This document shows, one piece after another, positions 17,186 to 25,987 of a DNA stretch of 64,000 nt (its first letter is position 1; each line of letters begins with the position of its first letter). This stretch comes from Thalassolituus maritimus (GTDB lineage Bacteria > Pseudomonadota > Gammaproteobacteria > Pseudomonadales > Oceanobacteraceae). The position numbers and the translations under genes are program-made. The stretch is from positions 124,001-188,000 of the forward strand of contig CAJWBH010000003.1 in NCBI GenBank assembly GCA_913019975.1, given 5' to 3'. The notes under the pieces are model-generated. The model had not been told where the DNA came from. It worked only from the letters and a program-made list of their open reading frames with translations, and searched no databases.

Positions 17186-17822
17186 TCAGCTCAACAAACT
17201 CATTCAGAAAATGCATTCGGAGGCACAGGTCACTACCCAACAGTTGCCCCAATGCCCGGAGATATCTCTGTGGTTAGTTGAACCCGAATCCATGAGACGA
17301 GCCTTTACTCAGGAAGAAATTTTACAGATTCAGGCTTACCCAGCCTATTGGGCTTTCTGCTGGGCCAGTGGTCAGGTTCTCGCCCGGGCCATTCTCGATA
17401 ACCCAGAATGGGTGCGCAATAAAACCGTCATCGATTTTGGCGCAGGTTCCGGCGTGGTTGCCATTGCCTGCGCCATGGTCGGTGCTGAACGGGTTATCGC
17501 CTGCGACATTGACCCGGATGCCCTGGAATCCTGCGCGATCAACGCAAAACTCAATCAGGTGACAATTGAACTGCATGACGATATTTTCACGCTGGAGGAA
17601 GATGCTGACCTGCTGATCGCTGCCGATGTACTTTATGATCGCGCAAATCTGGCATTTCTTGATGTCTTCAGAGAAAAGGCACCCTCCGTGCTAGTTGCCG
17701 ATTCCCGGATCAGAAACTTCGACTTTCCACCCTACCGATCTGTTTCGGCCTTCGACTCTTTTACCGTTCCTGATCTGGATGAATTAGACGAATTCCGCCG
17801 CGTCACACTCTATCGTGCATAA
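17178..17822 (+). CDS. Class I SAM methyltransferase, paralogue of the one at 12308
   Basis: The 214-residue product keeps the same landmarks as its paralogue: AYWAFCWASGQVLARAIL, the SAM motif VIDFGAGSGVVAIA, the acidic CDIDPDALE, and LLIAADVLYDRANL. This places it in the METTL20/Nnt1-like protein-methyltransferase group; the target is unknown. It is translationally coupled to the MBL hydrolase (eight-base overlap) and followed after 97 bases by the RNase II gene. Identity between the two paralogues is moderate by eye, so the duplication is old or they were acquired separately. Confidence 0.82.
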   Translation: MSDQLNKLIQKMHSEAQVTTQQLPQCPEISLWLVEPESMRRAFTQEEILQIQAYPAYWAFCWASGQVLARAILDNPEWVRNKTVIDFGAGSGVVAIACAMVGAERVIACDIDPDALESCAINAKLNQVTIELHDDIFTLEEDADLLIAADVLYDRANLAFLDVFREKAPSVLVADSRIRNFDFPPYRSVSAFDSFTVPDLDELDEFRRVTLYRA

Positions 17823-17919
17823 GTGAAACTCTGAGATCCGGATCAGAAGGCGACGAGTACTCGAAGCCCGGACACAATTCCAGTAAACTTGCCGCTTTTT
17901 GAGACCAGAGTCCCTCCGG

Positions 17920-19848
17920 ATGCTTGATAAGAACGCACTTACGCAGCTGAAACAACTGAAGCAGGAAATCCACGATAACACCCCTCGCTATAAAGGCCTG
18001 GTGCGTGGAAGCCACGGTCGGTTCGGCTTTGTCGGCACCGATGAAGGGAAGAGCTATTTCCTTTCCCCCGACGAAATGGAAAAAGTCTTACCGGGCGATA
18101 CCATCGACTTCCGGGTCGAACCGGCTGGCGATGATAAAGAGCAGGCGATCATTGAAAAGCTGCTCGAGTCCGAACTGAAGACCTTTTGTGGCCGCTATAT
18201 TGTCCGCGGCAAAGGTCACTTTATTGACCCGGACCACGACAAACTGAACCGCTGGATCTTCGTTCCCCCACAGGATCGCCTGAACGCTGAAGACGGTGAC
18301 TTCGTTTCAGCGACACTGACCCGCCATCCCTTCCCTAAGGGAAAAGCCCAGGCACGCATAGATAGGATCATAGGGAAAGAGACAACGCCTAATATCGAAC
18401 GTCTCTTTATGCAGGCTCGCTTTGGTCTCGATAACGAATTCAGTGAAGAAGTAGTGAAGGCCGTCAATGAGATTGATGCCAGCCAGATTGAAACTCAGGC
18501 CGCTGAACGCACCGATCTTACTCATCTGCCTTTCGTCACGATCGATTCTGCAGGCACTCGCGATATCGATGATGCTCTGTTTGCAGAAGCTCACAGCGAT
18601 GGCTGGACATTATGGGTGGCTATTGCCGACCCTGACGCACTGATTCAGGCAGGGTCAGCTCTGGAAGATGCAGCAGCGAAACGTGCGACATCAGCATATT
18701 TTGCTGACAGCGTCGTGCCTATGCTTCCAACTGAGCTGTCTGAAAACTTCAGCTCACTGCAGGCCGGAGAAAAACGTCTGGCGATGGTGGCAGAGCTTCG
18801 CCTCGATGCTGACGCGGGTGTAAAAGAAACCAAGCTGCATAGCGCGATCATCGAGAGCAAGGCCAAACTTACCTACTCTCAGGTTGCTCAGCTGATCGAC
18901 AGCGGCTGTGATGACATTCCAGCCGAACTGCACGGTCCCGTACTGCACCTCGCAGATTGCGCCCGCGCACTGAACCAGTGGCGCCAGGCTAATTGTCTGG
19001 TGATGGAAGACCGCCCTGACTACAAGCTTGTGCTCAACGAGCAAGGTAAAGTCGATGAGATTGTACGCATCGAGCGCAATGCTGCGCACAAGCTGGTCGA
19101 AGAGTGCATGCTGGTCTGTAACCGTAGCGTTGCCGAGTGGCTCCGTAGCCAGAACGCCGGTATGTTTATTCAGCAGAGCGGTATCCGTACCGAGCGCCTC
19201 GGCGAAGCCGCTGCTTTGTTAAAAGAACAACTGGGCCTCGAGCAAAAGCCAGACCTCACAACACTCGAAAGCTACGTTAAGTTACTGCAGCAAGCCACCA
19301 CAGCAGAAACTGACCTGCCTCTGCGTACAATTCTGAGTCGCCAGATGGACCGCAGCGTATTTGGCCGCGAAGGCTCCCCTCACATGGGGCTCGGCTTCAG
19401 CTGCTACACCACCTTCACTTCACCGCTGCGCAAGTACAATGACCTGCTGATTCACCGCACTGTCCGTGCACTTCTGAATAACGAAACGCCGCCTGCGTTT
19501 ACTGACGAACAGCTCAGTAACATCCAGGACCGTCAGAATCGCGCACGTATGGCCTCTAACCTGTCGGAGCAGTGGCTGAAACTTGAATGGTTGAGCCGTC
19601 AGGAAGAAGGCACACTCTACGATGCGACCATTGTTCATATGAACAGCAGCTCGATTACAGTACGCCTGAACGATTCTGGTATCGACGGTGTCATCGACCG
19701 CCGCAAAACCAAAGGCGGCTGGAAATTCGACAGCAAAACCATTGCTCACAGCAACGACAAAGCGCGCTTTGTTCTTGGCCAGGCAATGAAAGTCGAAGTG
19801 CAGGAAATTGATGTCAGCAAACGTGCACTGCGTTTACGGATAGCATAA
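17920..19848 (+). CDS. rnb: Exoribonuclease II (RNase II/RNB family)
   Basis: The enzyme degrades RNA 3' to 5' processively. The 642-residue length equals E. coli RNase II (644) and is much shorter than RNase R. N-terminal cold-shock-like domains (RYKGLVRGSHGRFGFVGTD) are followed by the RNB domain. Its metal-binding Asp cluster is in TIDSAGTRDIDDALFAE (about residues 208-224), and later motifs are HMGLGFSCYTTFTSPLRKY. A C-terminal S1 domain begins near TLYDATIVHMNSSS. The ATG at 17920 is used; an upstream in-frame TTG has no ribosome binding site. A strong bidirectional terminator follows. Confidence 0.93.
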   Translation: MLDKNALTQLKQLKQEIHDNTPRYKGLVRGSHGRFGFVGTDEGKSYFLSPDEMEKVLPGDTIDFRVEPAGDDKEQAIIEKLLESELKTFCGRYIVRGKGHFIDPDHDKLNRWIFVPPQDRLNAEDGDFVSATLTRHPFPKGKAQARIDRIIGKETTPNIERLFMQARFGLDNEFSEEVVKAVNEIDASQIETQAAERTDLTHLPFVTIDSAGTRDIDDALFAEAHSDGWTLWVAIADPDALIQAGSALEDAAAKRATSAYFADSVVPMLPTELSENFSSLQAGEKRLAMVAELRLDADAGVKETKLHSAIIESKAKLTYSQVAQLIDSGCDDIPAELHGPVLHLADCARALNQWRQANCLVMEDRPDYKLVLNEQGKVDEIVRIERNAAHKLVEECMLVCNRSVAEWLRSQNAGMFIQQSGIRTERLGEAAALLKEQLGLEQKPDLTTLESYVKLLQQATTAETDLPLRTILSRQMDRSVFGREGSPHMGLGFSCYTTFTSPLRKYNDLLIHRTVRALLNNETPPAFTDEQLSNIQDRQNRARMASNLSEQWLKLEWLSRQEEGTLYDATIVHMNSSSITVRLNDSGIDGVIDRRKTKGGWKFDSKTIAHSNDKARFVLGQAMKVEVQEIDVSKRALRLRIA

Positions 19849-19884
19849 GGCTATAAATACAGCGCCTCTCAATAAAGCGCCAAT

Positions 19885-19920
19885 AAAAAAAGGGCACCTT
19901 GAATAAGGTGCCCTTTTTTT
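19885..19920. terminator. Bidirectional rho-independent terminator
   Basis: A 9-bp GGGCACCTT/AAGGTGCCC stem with a four-base loop is flanked by A7 on one side and T7 on the other. It serves both the RNase II gene and the convergent MvaT-like gene. Confidence 0.92.
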
Positions 19921-19935
19921 ATTTAACGACGGTGC

Positions 19936-20400
19936 TCAGTCAATTTTCCAGGTGCGGACAATCTGAATACCGTGTTCGTCAATCCACTGGTCAAGCTGAC
20001 GAGGGTTACGCTTAATCTTTTCGACTTTTTCCTGAGTCGCTGGATTGCGATATGTACCTACAGCCAGTTTAGGCTTAGGCAGTGAAGACGCTTTCTTGTC
20101 GCCTTTCTTCGCTTCGCGATTCAGCGTCTTCTCGAAGTGACGCTTCAGGTTGTTATAAATAGACGATGGCGATTCGCTTTTTGCCATACCCACCAACCAG
20201 GCTTCAATCTGCTCAGAGCGGGAAACATAAAGCTCGTCTTCAGTCAGAGCGTTCTGGTTGCACAAACGCTTGATCGCTACATCAAACTCTTTCAGTCCTT
20301 CGATCTTTTTTTCCTGATCTTTCTTCAACTGCTCCAGTTCAGCAATCTGCTGTTGGTGCTGACGAATTTTTTTATCAATGTCCTGATCAAATACAGACAC
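19936..20400 (-). CDS. MvaT/MvaU-like H-NS family nucleoid protein
   Basis: The 154-residue protein has an N-terminal heptad-rich coiled coil (DIDKKIRQHQQQIAELEQL through about residue 40). It continues with a helical middle part and a basic linker (REAKKGDKKASSLPKPK). The C-terminal domain GTYRNPATQEKVEKIKRNP then DQWIDEHG and VRTW aligns well, by eye, with the MvaT pattern YxNPxTGExxExKGGNxxTLxxW. This points to an xenogeneic silencer binding AT-rich DNA. The usual Gly-Asn of the minor-groove hook is Arg-Asn here, so binding may differ. The protein is about 30 residues longer than Pseudomonas MvaT. The gene is monocistronic, and its upstream region is AT-rich, consistent with autoregulation. 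Confidence 0.68.
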   Translation of the reverse strand: MSVFDQDIDKKIRQHQQQIAELEQLKKDQEKKIEGLKEFDVAIKRLCNQNALTEDELYVSRSEQIEAWLVGMAKSESPSSIYNNLKRHFEKTLNREAKKGDKKASSLPKPKLAVGTYRNPATQEKVEKIKRNPRQLDQWIDEHGIQIVRTWKID

Positions 20401-20601
20401 GCGGTAACCTCTGATTAAAAGATATTATAGGGGTGCTCTATCATTTGCAGACATATTGGATATATATGCCCGCTGATATATAGGGTGCGCCATACTACCG
20501 AATAAATGGTTTAAGGCAAATATATTAAAATATTCGCGAAGTAGTATTTCTATATTCCGCTCTGTAAAGTCTTGTCTGCTTTAAGGACATCAGGCTCCGG
20601 C
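20401..20601. other. AT-rich divergent intergenic region
   Basis: This stretch between the MvaT-like gene and feoA is markedly richer in A+T than its surroundings, with ATATAT and TATTAAAATATT runs. No ORF or RNA gene was recognised. It could hold the promoter and silencer-binding sites of the MvaT-like gene, plus upstream elements for feoA. Confidence 0.5.
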
Positions 20602-20631
20602 TTGCTTACACTAATGATAAGAATTATCATT
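20602..20631 (+). promoter_or_regulatory. feoAB promoter with overlapping Fur box
   Basis: A perfect inverted repeat AATGATAA-GAA-TTATCATT at 20613-20631 matches the Fur box core. It overlaps a predicted promoter, -35 TTGCTT (20602-20607) and -10 TATCAT (20625-20630), with 17-base spacing. Fe2+-Fur binding would block the -10, giving iron repression of ferrous iron uptake. Confidence 0.85.
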
Positions 20632-20658
20632 AAGCACCATTTCCCGAGATCAGAATTC

Positions 20659-20895
20659 ATGACCAGTACCACACTGGATCAGGCAAGCGTTGGCGCCAAA
20701 GCCACGATCACAGGTTTCTCGGCCGTTGAAACCAACTTTCGGCGAAAACTCCTCGCGCTGGGTGTCATGCCCGGTGCCGAAGTCCAGGTTATGCGCCTGG
20801 CGCCACTCGGCGATCCTATTCAGATTCAGTTACGTGGTGCATCTGTCAGCCTGCGGAAACAAGAAGCAGCCATCATTGAGGTAGATCTACTTTGA
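20659..20895 (+). CDS. feoA: Ferrous iron transport protein FeoA
   Basis: FeoA is a small cytoplasmic SH3-like partner of the FeoB transporter. The 78-residue product contains GFSAVETNFRRKLLALGVMP and AEVQVMRLAPLGDPIQI, the two blocks that define the family. The ATG at 20659 lies 27 bases after the Fur box; in-frame sequence upstream would cross the promoter and is rejected. Its stop overlaps the TTG start of feoB (TTGA), so the two are coupled. Confidence 0.95.
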   Translation: MTSTTLDQASVGAKATITGFSAVETNFRRKLLALGVMPGAEVQVMRLAPLGDPIQIQLRGASVSLRKQEAAIIEVDLL

Positions 20896-23192
20896 CTCAA
20901 CGCGCGACCATCGGTGTCATCGGTAACCCGAACTGCGGTAAGACCACTCTTTTTAATGCGCTGACAGGCTCACGTCAGAAAGTGGGTAACTGGCCCGGCG
21001 TAACCGTCGACCGAAAAGAAGGTGTACTCACCCTTCGCAACGGCCAGCATACGCTTGTCGACCTGCCCGGCACTTACGCTCTCGACAGTCATGATGAAGA
21101 GCTTTCGACGGACGAAAAAATCGCCCGGGAATTTGCTCTGAGCGGCGAAGCTGACCTGATTATCAATATTCTTGATGCCACTAACCTGCACCGCAATCTG
21201 TTTCTGACGTCACAATTGCTCGACATGGGCGTGCCTGTGGTTTGCGCAGTCAACATGATCGACGTTGCCGAGCGCGAAGGTATTCACGTCGACTGTCAGG
21301 TCCTGTCGCAACGCTTAGGTGTCCCTGTTGTGCCAATCGTTGCCTCAGACAATGTCGGGGTTCCGGAGCTCTGCCGCACCATCGCCCATAAGCTTGAACA
21401 TCCGACGGTCGCAACTCCGATGGTACGACCGGATAAAGATCTGGATGTCGCCATTGATGAACTTCAGGCGCAATTGCAAGGGCACGTGACGAACCCATTC
21501 TGGACTGCTCTTCGAGCGCTTGAGTGTGATGTCTATTCATTACAGCCTCTCGACAGCGAGATCCGCCAAAAAACGGCACAGCTGGCTTCCGAACTCAGAG
21601 CTAAGCTCGAAGAAGCTCACGCACAGCCTATCGACGTGCTGATTGCCAACTGCCGTTACAGAAGCATTGAAGTACTTCTCAGAGATGCCCTCACGATCCG
21701 TAGCCAGGGTAGATCAATCACTGAAAAAATTGATGCCTGGGTTCTCAACCGCTGGCTTGGCATCCCCTTCTTCTTCTTCATGATGTATCTGATGTTCCTG
21801 TTCGCTATTAATGTGGGCGGAGCTTTTATCGACTTTTTTGATATCGCCTTTGCGACTGTGTTCGTTGATGGTACTCACGAAATCATGGACAGCATCGGCG
21901 CGCCGCAGTGGTTATCGACCCTGATCGCCGACGGCCTCGGCGGTGGTGTCCAGCTAGTAGCTACCTTTATCCCCGTGATTGCCGGGCTCTATCTCTTCCT
22001 TTCTGTCATCGAAGACTCCGGTTACATGGCGCGCGCCGCTTTTGTTATGGACCGGCTGATGCGCAGCGTAGGCCTGCCCGGAAAATCCTTTGTTCCTCTG
22101 ATCGTGGGTTTCGGCTGCAACGTACCGGCGGTGATGGCTGCGCGCACTATGGATACTGAGAAAGACCGCCTGCTAACGATTGCGATGGCACCCTTTATGT
22201 CATGTGGTGCCCGCCTGAGTGTTTACGCTCTCTTCGCTGCGGCCTTCTTCAGCGAAAATGGAGCCTTGATGGTCTTCGGCCTCTACATTCTGGGGATTGT
22301 GATGGCAATGCTGACCGGCGTTGCACTGAAAAATACCCTCTTTAAACCCGAGCTGACGCCGTTTGTTATGGAACTCCCGGCGTACCATATTCCAACGGTG
22401 AAGGGCGTTCTGCTGAAAACCTGGGAGCGTCTGCGCTCATTTACTCTGCGCGCGGGTAAAACGATCGTCACTGTGGTTGTCATCCTCAGCTTCCTGAATT
22501 CTTTCGGTACTGACGGTAGCTTCGGTAATGAAGACAGTGACAAATCAATACTGTCCAGCATCGCCCGCACAGTCACACCAGCCTTTACCCCGCTCGGTGT
22601 ACAGGAAGATAACTGGCCTGCAACCGTCGGTATTATCACAGGCATTTTCGCCAAAGAAGCCGTCGTCGGTACACTGGATGCGCTTTATTCGCCTGCTGAA
22701 GCAGAGGCTACAGAATACGACCTTTGGGGCGGTCTGGCGGAAGCGACAATGACCATTCCTGATAATCTTGCCGGCCTTGCTGACGCGCTGCTCGACCCTC
22801 TGGGCCTTTCTCTTATCGGCGCAGATCAGGGTGAAGAGCAAGGCGTTCAGGATGCGACCTTCAATACCATGGAAGTGCTGTTTGTTAGCCAGTGGGCCGC
22901 CTTTTCATATCTGGTGTTCGTACTGCTGTATACGCCATGCGTAGCCACCCTCGGGGCGATGGCACGTGAATCAGGCATGCGTTGGATGCTGTTTGTGACT
23001 GGCTGGAGCACCGGCCTGGCATATACAACGGCCGTCATCGTTTACCAACTGGGACAGCTTGGCAGTACGCCAGCAACTGCGGTAAGCTGGATTGCCGGAT
23101 GCGTAGCTTTCATTGCCCTCTGCTTGTGGCGGATGCGAGCCTACGGTAAGGCACGGGATGCTCGGATGATCCCGCTTACTCAGGTCGATTAA
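20892..23192 (+). CDS. feoB: Ferrous iron transporter FeoB
   Basis: FeoB is the GTPase-linked inner-membrane Fe(II) importer. The 766-residue protein has an N-terminal G domain with G1 GNPNCGKT (residues 11-18), G3 DLPGTY, G4 NMID, a helical GDI domain (about 170-265), and Gate regions with conserved Cys (VGFGCNVPAV and FMSCGARL). The start is a TTG overlapping the feoA stop, with GAGG 12 bases upstream; no ATG occurs before the G1 motif. No feoC follows; a strong terminator lies three bases after the stop. Confidence 0.97.
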   Translation: MTQRATIGVIGNPNCGKTTLFNALTGSRQKVGNWPGVTVDRKEGVLTLRNGQHTLVDLPGTYALDSHDEELSTDEKIAREFALSGEADLIINILDATNLHRNLFLTSQLLDMGVPVVCAVNMIDVAEREGIHVDCQVLSQRLGVPVVPIVASDNVGVPELCRTIAHKLEHPTVATPMVRPDKDLDVAIDELQAQLQGHVTNPFWTALRALECDVYSLQPLDSEIRQKTAQLASELRAKLEEAHAQPIDVLIANCRYRSIEVLLRDALTIRSQGRSITEKIDAWVLNRWLGIPFFFFMMYLMFLFAINVGGAFIDFFDIAFATVFVDGTHEIMDSIGAPQWLSTLIADGLGGGVQLVATFIPVIAGLYLFLSVIEDSGYMARAAFVMDRLMRSVGLPGKSFVPLIVGFGCNVPAVMAARTMDTEKDRLLTIAMAPFMSCGARLSVYALFAAAFFSENGALMVFGLYILGIVMAMLTGVALKNTLFKPELTPFVMELPAYHIPTVKGVLLKTWERLRSFTLRAGKTIVTVVVILSFLNSFGTDGSFGNEDSDKSILSSIARTVTPAFTPLGVQEDNWPATVGIITGIFAKEAVVGTLDALYSPAEAEATEYDLWGGLAEATMTIPDNLAGLADALLDPLGLSLIGADQGEEQGVQDATFNTMEVLFVSQWAAFSYLVFVLLYTPCVATLGAMARESGMRWMLFVTGWSTGLAYTTAVIVYQLGQLGSTPATAVSWIAGCVAFIALCLWRMRAYGKARDARMIPLTQVD

Positions 23193-23194
23193 AG

Positions 23195-23226
23195 AAAAAA
23201 CGCCGGATTATTAATCCGGCGTTTTT
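23195..23226. terminator. Rho-independent terminator after feoB
   Basis: The stem CGCCGGATTA/TAATCCGGCG is flanked by A6 and T5. It terminates feoAB and, read the other way, can also terminate the convergent flavin reductase gene. Confidence 0.92.
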
Positions 23227-23257
23227 GCTTGTAGCCACACATTTTCTAATTGCAGTT

Positions 23258-23869
23258 TCACTCCGGGCGCGGACGAACCATTCGCTCACCAAGGGCAGCG
23301 TAATCAGCCCCGCCCAACCGCGCCAGAGGATTCAGCAACTCAGAATCCAGCTTGAGACGCCCATCGACGTCGGCAGCCACACCTTCATCAATAAACATTC
23401 TCTCAATCTCAAGAAAGACAACATGCTGAGGCCCGGCGCCAAGATCAACTTGCTGCTGGTAGCGACAGAGAAAAGCAACAGGAGCCGCGGCCACCCGTGG
23501 AAGCGGCCAGTTTTCCTGCGGCTCGACAGGGATATCAAAACTGCTGGTTTCGCTGACACCGGCAGCCAGTGTCGCTGAACTCATATTTAACGAATCCACC
23601 TGGCTGGCATCGGCGATATTGACGACGCACCAACCCGAGCGTTTGAGATTACGGTAACTGTCTTTTTCAGTCCCTGCGGACTTCTGACCAATGGAGACGA
23701 CAAGAGTCGGTGGCGCCGAGCATACAGGCGCGAAAAAAGAATACGGAGCCAGATTCAGACCGCCGTCTTCCTCGGCAGTCAATATCCATGCAATCGGACG
23801 TGGGATCACTGACTGCACCAGTAAGTGGTAACGCTCTACCGGGGTTTTATCGCTGAACTGAATATCCAA
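23258..23869 (-). CDS. Flavin reductase-like FMN-binding protein
   Basis: This 203-residue protein of the flavin-reductase-like split-barrel family (PF01613) has IPRPIAWILTA, LAPYSFFAPVCSAPPTLVVS, and DSYRNLKRSGWCVVNI, which form the FMN phosphate and isoalloxazine pocket. Members reduce FMN or act as oxidoreductase partners; the substrate is not predictable. AAGGAG lies upstream of the ATG. It is convergent with feoB and divergent from a BASS transporter. Confidence 0.85.
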   Translation of the reverse strand: MDIQFSDKTPVERYHLLVQSVIPRPIAWILTAEEDGGLNLAPYSFFAPVCSAPPTLVVSIGQKSAGTEKDSYRNLKRSGWCVVNIADASQVDSLNMSSATLAAGVSETSSFDIPVEPQENWPLPRVAAAPVAFLCRYQQQVDLGAGPQHVVFLEIERMFIDEGVAADVDGRLKLDSELLNPLARLGGADYAALGERMVRPRPE

Positions 23870-23998
23870 AATAGCTCCTTAGGAACACCGAAAGTTAAAA
23901 AATTTTCTGTCGCAGCGCTCAGGTTCGAGGCTGGAGGCGCTCTTGCACCTGTACACAATTACCGATATAACCGCCCACCTGATACCGGAGACATTACT

Positions 23999-24967
23999 AT
24001 GCTTAATGCCGAGCGCGCTTTTCCATTTCTGGCTGTTATCGTGAGTCTTCTGGCCTGGCAAAGTCCTGAGCCATTGCTTGGGCTGACCGGCGCCATTGTA
24101 CCGCTTCTGACCATCATTATGTTCTCTATGGGGCTAACGCTGCGCTTCAGCGACTTCAGACGTATCTGGCAAAAGCCTCAGCCTGTCGCCCTCGGGATCA
24201 TTCTACAGTTTGGACTAATGCCTCTCATCGCCTGGGGACTCGCACTTCTCTTTGCATTGCCCGCGGAAGTCGCTGTTGGGCTTATCATCGTTGGCGCATG
24301 CGCCGGTGGCACAGCATCCAATGTTATGACGTTTCTCGCCAAGGGCGATGTCGCACTTTCTGTCACCATGACCACGGCATCCACCCTATGGGGCGTATTC
24401 CTGACGCCGTTTCTGATTGCATTCTACGGACGTAATTACACAGAAGAGCTGGCCCATAGCGGTATCATTGATATCGACACCGTCGGCATGTTGCTGATGA
24501 TCGCTAAGATCGTTGTTCTCCCCGTGGGCGCCGGTGTTCTGGTTAATCGCTGGCTACCTGCCATTCAGAAAAGCGTCAGCCAATATCTGCCGGCACTCGC
24601 GACCGGAGCCATTCTGTTGATCATTGCAGTGATCGTTGCCAGCAATGCTGATGAACTGGCGGTAATAAGTCACTCGCTGATTCTGGCCGTCGTCCTGCAC
24701 AACTTAATCGGCTTGCTCGCGGGTTACGGGATTGCACGCTGGAACGGTAACACCGAAGTCGAAGCGCGGACCATTGCACTGGAAGTAGGGATGCAAAACT
24801 CAGGGCTCGGCGTCGCATTGGCCAACAGCTTCTTCAGCCCTCTGACTGCCCTACCCGGCGCTCTATTCAGCGTCTGGCAGAATATCGCTGGTGCTGTTCT
24901 GGCAGCCTTCTGGAAATGGCGGACTGAACGTCAGATCCGACGCGCTTTGAGCAAAGACGACAATTAA
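23999..24967 (+). CDS. Bile acid:sodium symporter (BASS) family transporter
   Basis: The 322-residue inner-membrane protein has about nine to ten hydrophobic segments. Family signatures include FSMGLTLRFSDFRR near residue 42, GACAGGTASNVMTFLAKGD, and EVGMQNSGLGVALANSFF, where the Glu and Asn residues line the Na+ sites. Bacterial homologues move organic anions such as pantoate or 2-keto acids with Na+. The ATG at 23999 follows GGAG; upstream in-frame codons overlap the divergent flavin reductase gene. Confidence 0.92.
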   Translation: MLNAERAFPFLAVIVSLLAWQSPEPLLGLTGAIVPLLTIIMFSMGLTLRFSDFRRIWQKPQPVALGIILQFGLMPLIAWGLALLFALPAEVAVGLIIVGACAGGTASNVMTFLAKGDVALSVTMTTASTLWGVFLTPFLIAFYGRNYTEELAHSGIIDIDTVGMLLMIAKIVVLPVGAGVLVNRWLPAIQKSVSQYLPALATGAILLIIAVIVASNADELAVISHSLILAVVLHNLIGLLAGYGIARWNGNTEVEARTIALEVGMQNSGLGVALANSFFSPLTALPGALFSVWQNIAGAVLAAFWKWRTERQIRRALSKDDN

Positions 24968-25230
24968 TACAAAACTTATACAAAGAGGCCTCTTTACCAC
25001 GGGATATTTCCTCAGTAACCGCTTGGTATGCACGGAATCTTGGGATACTATGACCGCGTCTCTCGTTTTTGGGGAGGCCGATTGACGAGTGCAGCATATG
25101 AATTTATGAAGCATCTTGGTCGATAAGGGCATTATAGAAAGACCTTCCGGAAGCCCCGGCCAGTGATTGACTAATGCCGTAACATAGCAAGCCCGCTGAT
25201 GTAATCAGCACAATATCTCAGGAAAAAAGT
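24968..25230 (+). other. Long 5' region of the cold-shock gene
   Basis: No ORF is supported here. A candidate promoter TTGACG-N17-TATGAA lies at about 25083-25111, which would leave a leader of roughly 115 bases before the cold-shock ATG. Long structured leaders are usual for cspA-type mRNAs, and GCTGATGTAATCAGC at about 25194-25208 can form a small hairpin. A palindrome AAAGAGGCCTCTTT just after the BASS gene may act as its weak terminator. Confidence 0.45.
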
Positions 25231-25443
25231 ATGGCAAATTTAGTTCAAGGCACAGTCAAATGGTTCAATGACGAGAAAGGCTTCGGCTTTATCGCTCAGG
25301 ATTCCGGAAAAGACGTTTTCGTTCACTACAGTGCAATCAACGGCAATGGCCGTCGTTCACTGGAAGAAGGCCAGGCCGTAACCATGGAAGTGGTTCAGGG
25401 TCAGAAAGGTCCTCAGGCAGAAAACGTAACTCCTGCCGAATAA
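25231..25443 (+). CDS. CspA-family cold-shock protein
   Basis: This 70-residue single-domain OB-fold RNA chaperone has both RNA-binding motifs: RNP1 KGFGFI (residues 16-21) and RNP2 VFVHY (29-33). Length and sequence are typical of CspA/CapB proteins, which melt RNA secondary structure. CAGGAAA precedes the ATG. It is monocistronic, with a long leader and a hairpin terminator after the stop. Which cspA paralogue it equals cannot be told. Confidence 0.96.
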   Translation: MANLVQGTVKWFNDEKGFGFIAQDSGKDVFVHYSAINGNGRRSLEEGQAVTMEVVQGQKGPQAENVTPAE

Positions 25444-25450
25444 TTGCTGT

Positions 25451-25478
25451 GGCCCGGTCTGATTCCGGGCCCGCATTT
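25451..25478 (+). terminator. Terminator after the cold-shock gene
   Basis: A 7-bp GC-only stem GGCCCGG/CCGGGCC with a seven-base loop is followed by CCGCATTTTC. The U tract is short, so it is somewhat weak. Confidence 0.7.
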
Positions 25479-25552
25479 TCCTCCCCAGAGCTTCCCGCTC
25501 GACACCAGCCCAAATGCTGGTACTCTGTGACAAAACAAAGACAAGTCTGTTT

Positions 25553-25987
25553 ATGTTAGATCAGGGTGAACTCTTCACAATTCCTAACCCATGTCGGGGT
25601 GTCTGCACAGCCAATAACAAGGGTTATTGCAAAGGCTGCCTGCGTTCCCGCAAAGAACGTTTCCACTGGAATGAATTCACTCCGTTTCAACAGCAACTTA
25701 TTATTAATCTTTGCGAGAAACGTCGCCTGAAAATATTGGCGGGGCCGGGCGAAGAAGTTACCGAAGAAGAAACAGACATTTCCCAGCTCGACCTGTTTCT
25801 GGCAGATACTCTGTCAGAGAAGATCGCGCAGGAGAATGCCCAAAAAGCACAGAAAGCCGCTGAAGTTACCGCCAACGAAAGCGAAGGCCAGACGGCAGAG
25901 TCGCAGCCGCCAGAGGCTGAATCACCTTCAGAGCCTGACCCGGTTCCCCCACGCGGCAGCAAAGACGATCAGTTCGACCTGTTCTGA
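25553..25987 (+). CDS. DUF1289 domain-containing protein
   Basis: The 144-residue product starts with the DUF1289 cysteine motif NPCRGVCTANNKGYCKGCLR (residues 12-31), four cysteines that probably bind a metal or Fe-S centre. RKERFHWNEF follows as in the family. The C-terminal half is a low-complexity Glu/Ala/Pro-rich tail ending KDDQFDLF, with an LDLFL element earlier. These LF-ending tails resemble beta-clamp-binding peptides (QxxLF-type), which is only suggestive. An upstream ATG at 25514 is possible but less family-like. It overlaps hyi tail to tail by 19 bases. Confidence 0.78.
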   Translation: MLDQGELFTIPNPCRGVCTANNKGYCKGCLRSRKERFHWNEFTPFQQQLIINLCEKRRLKILAGPGEEVTEEETDISQLDLFLADTLSEKIAQENAQKAQKAAEVTANESEGQTAESQPPEAESPSEPDPVPPRGSKDDQFDLF

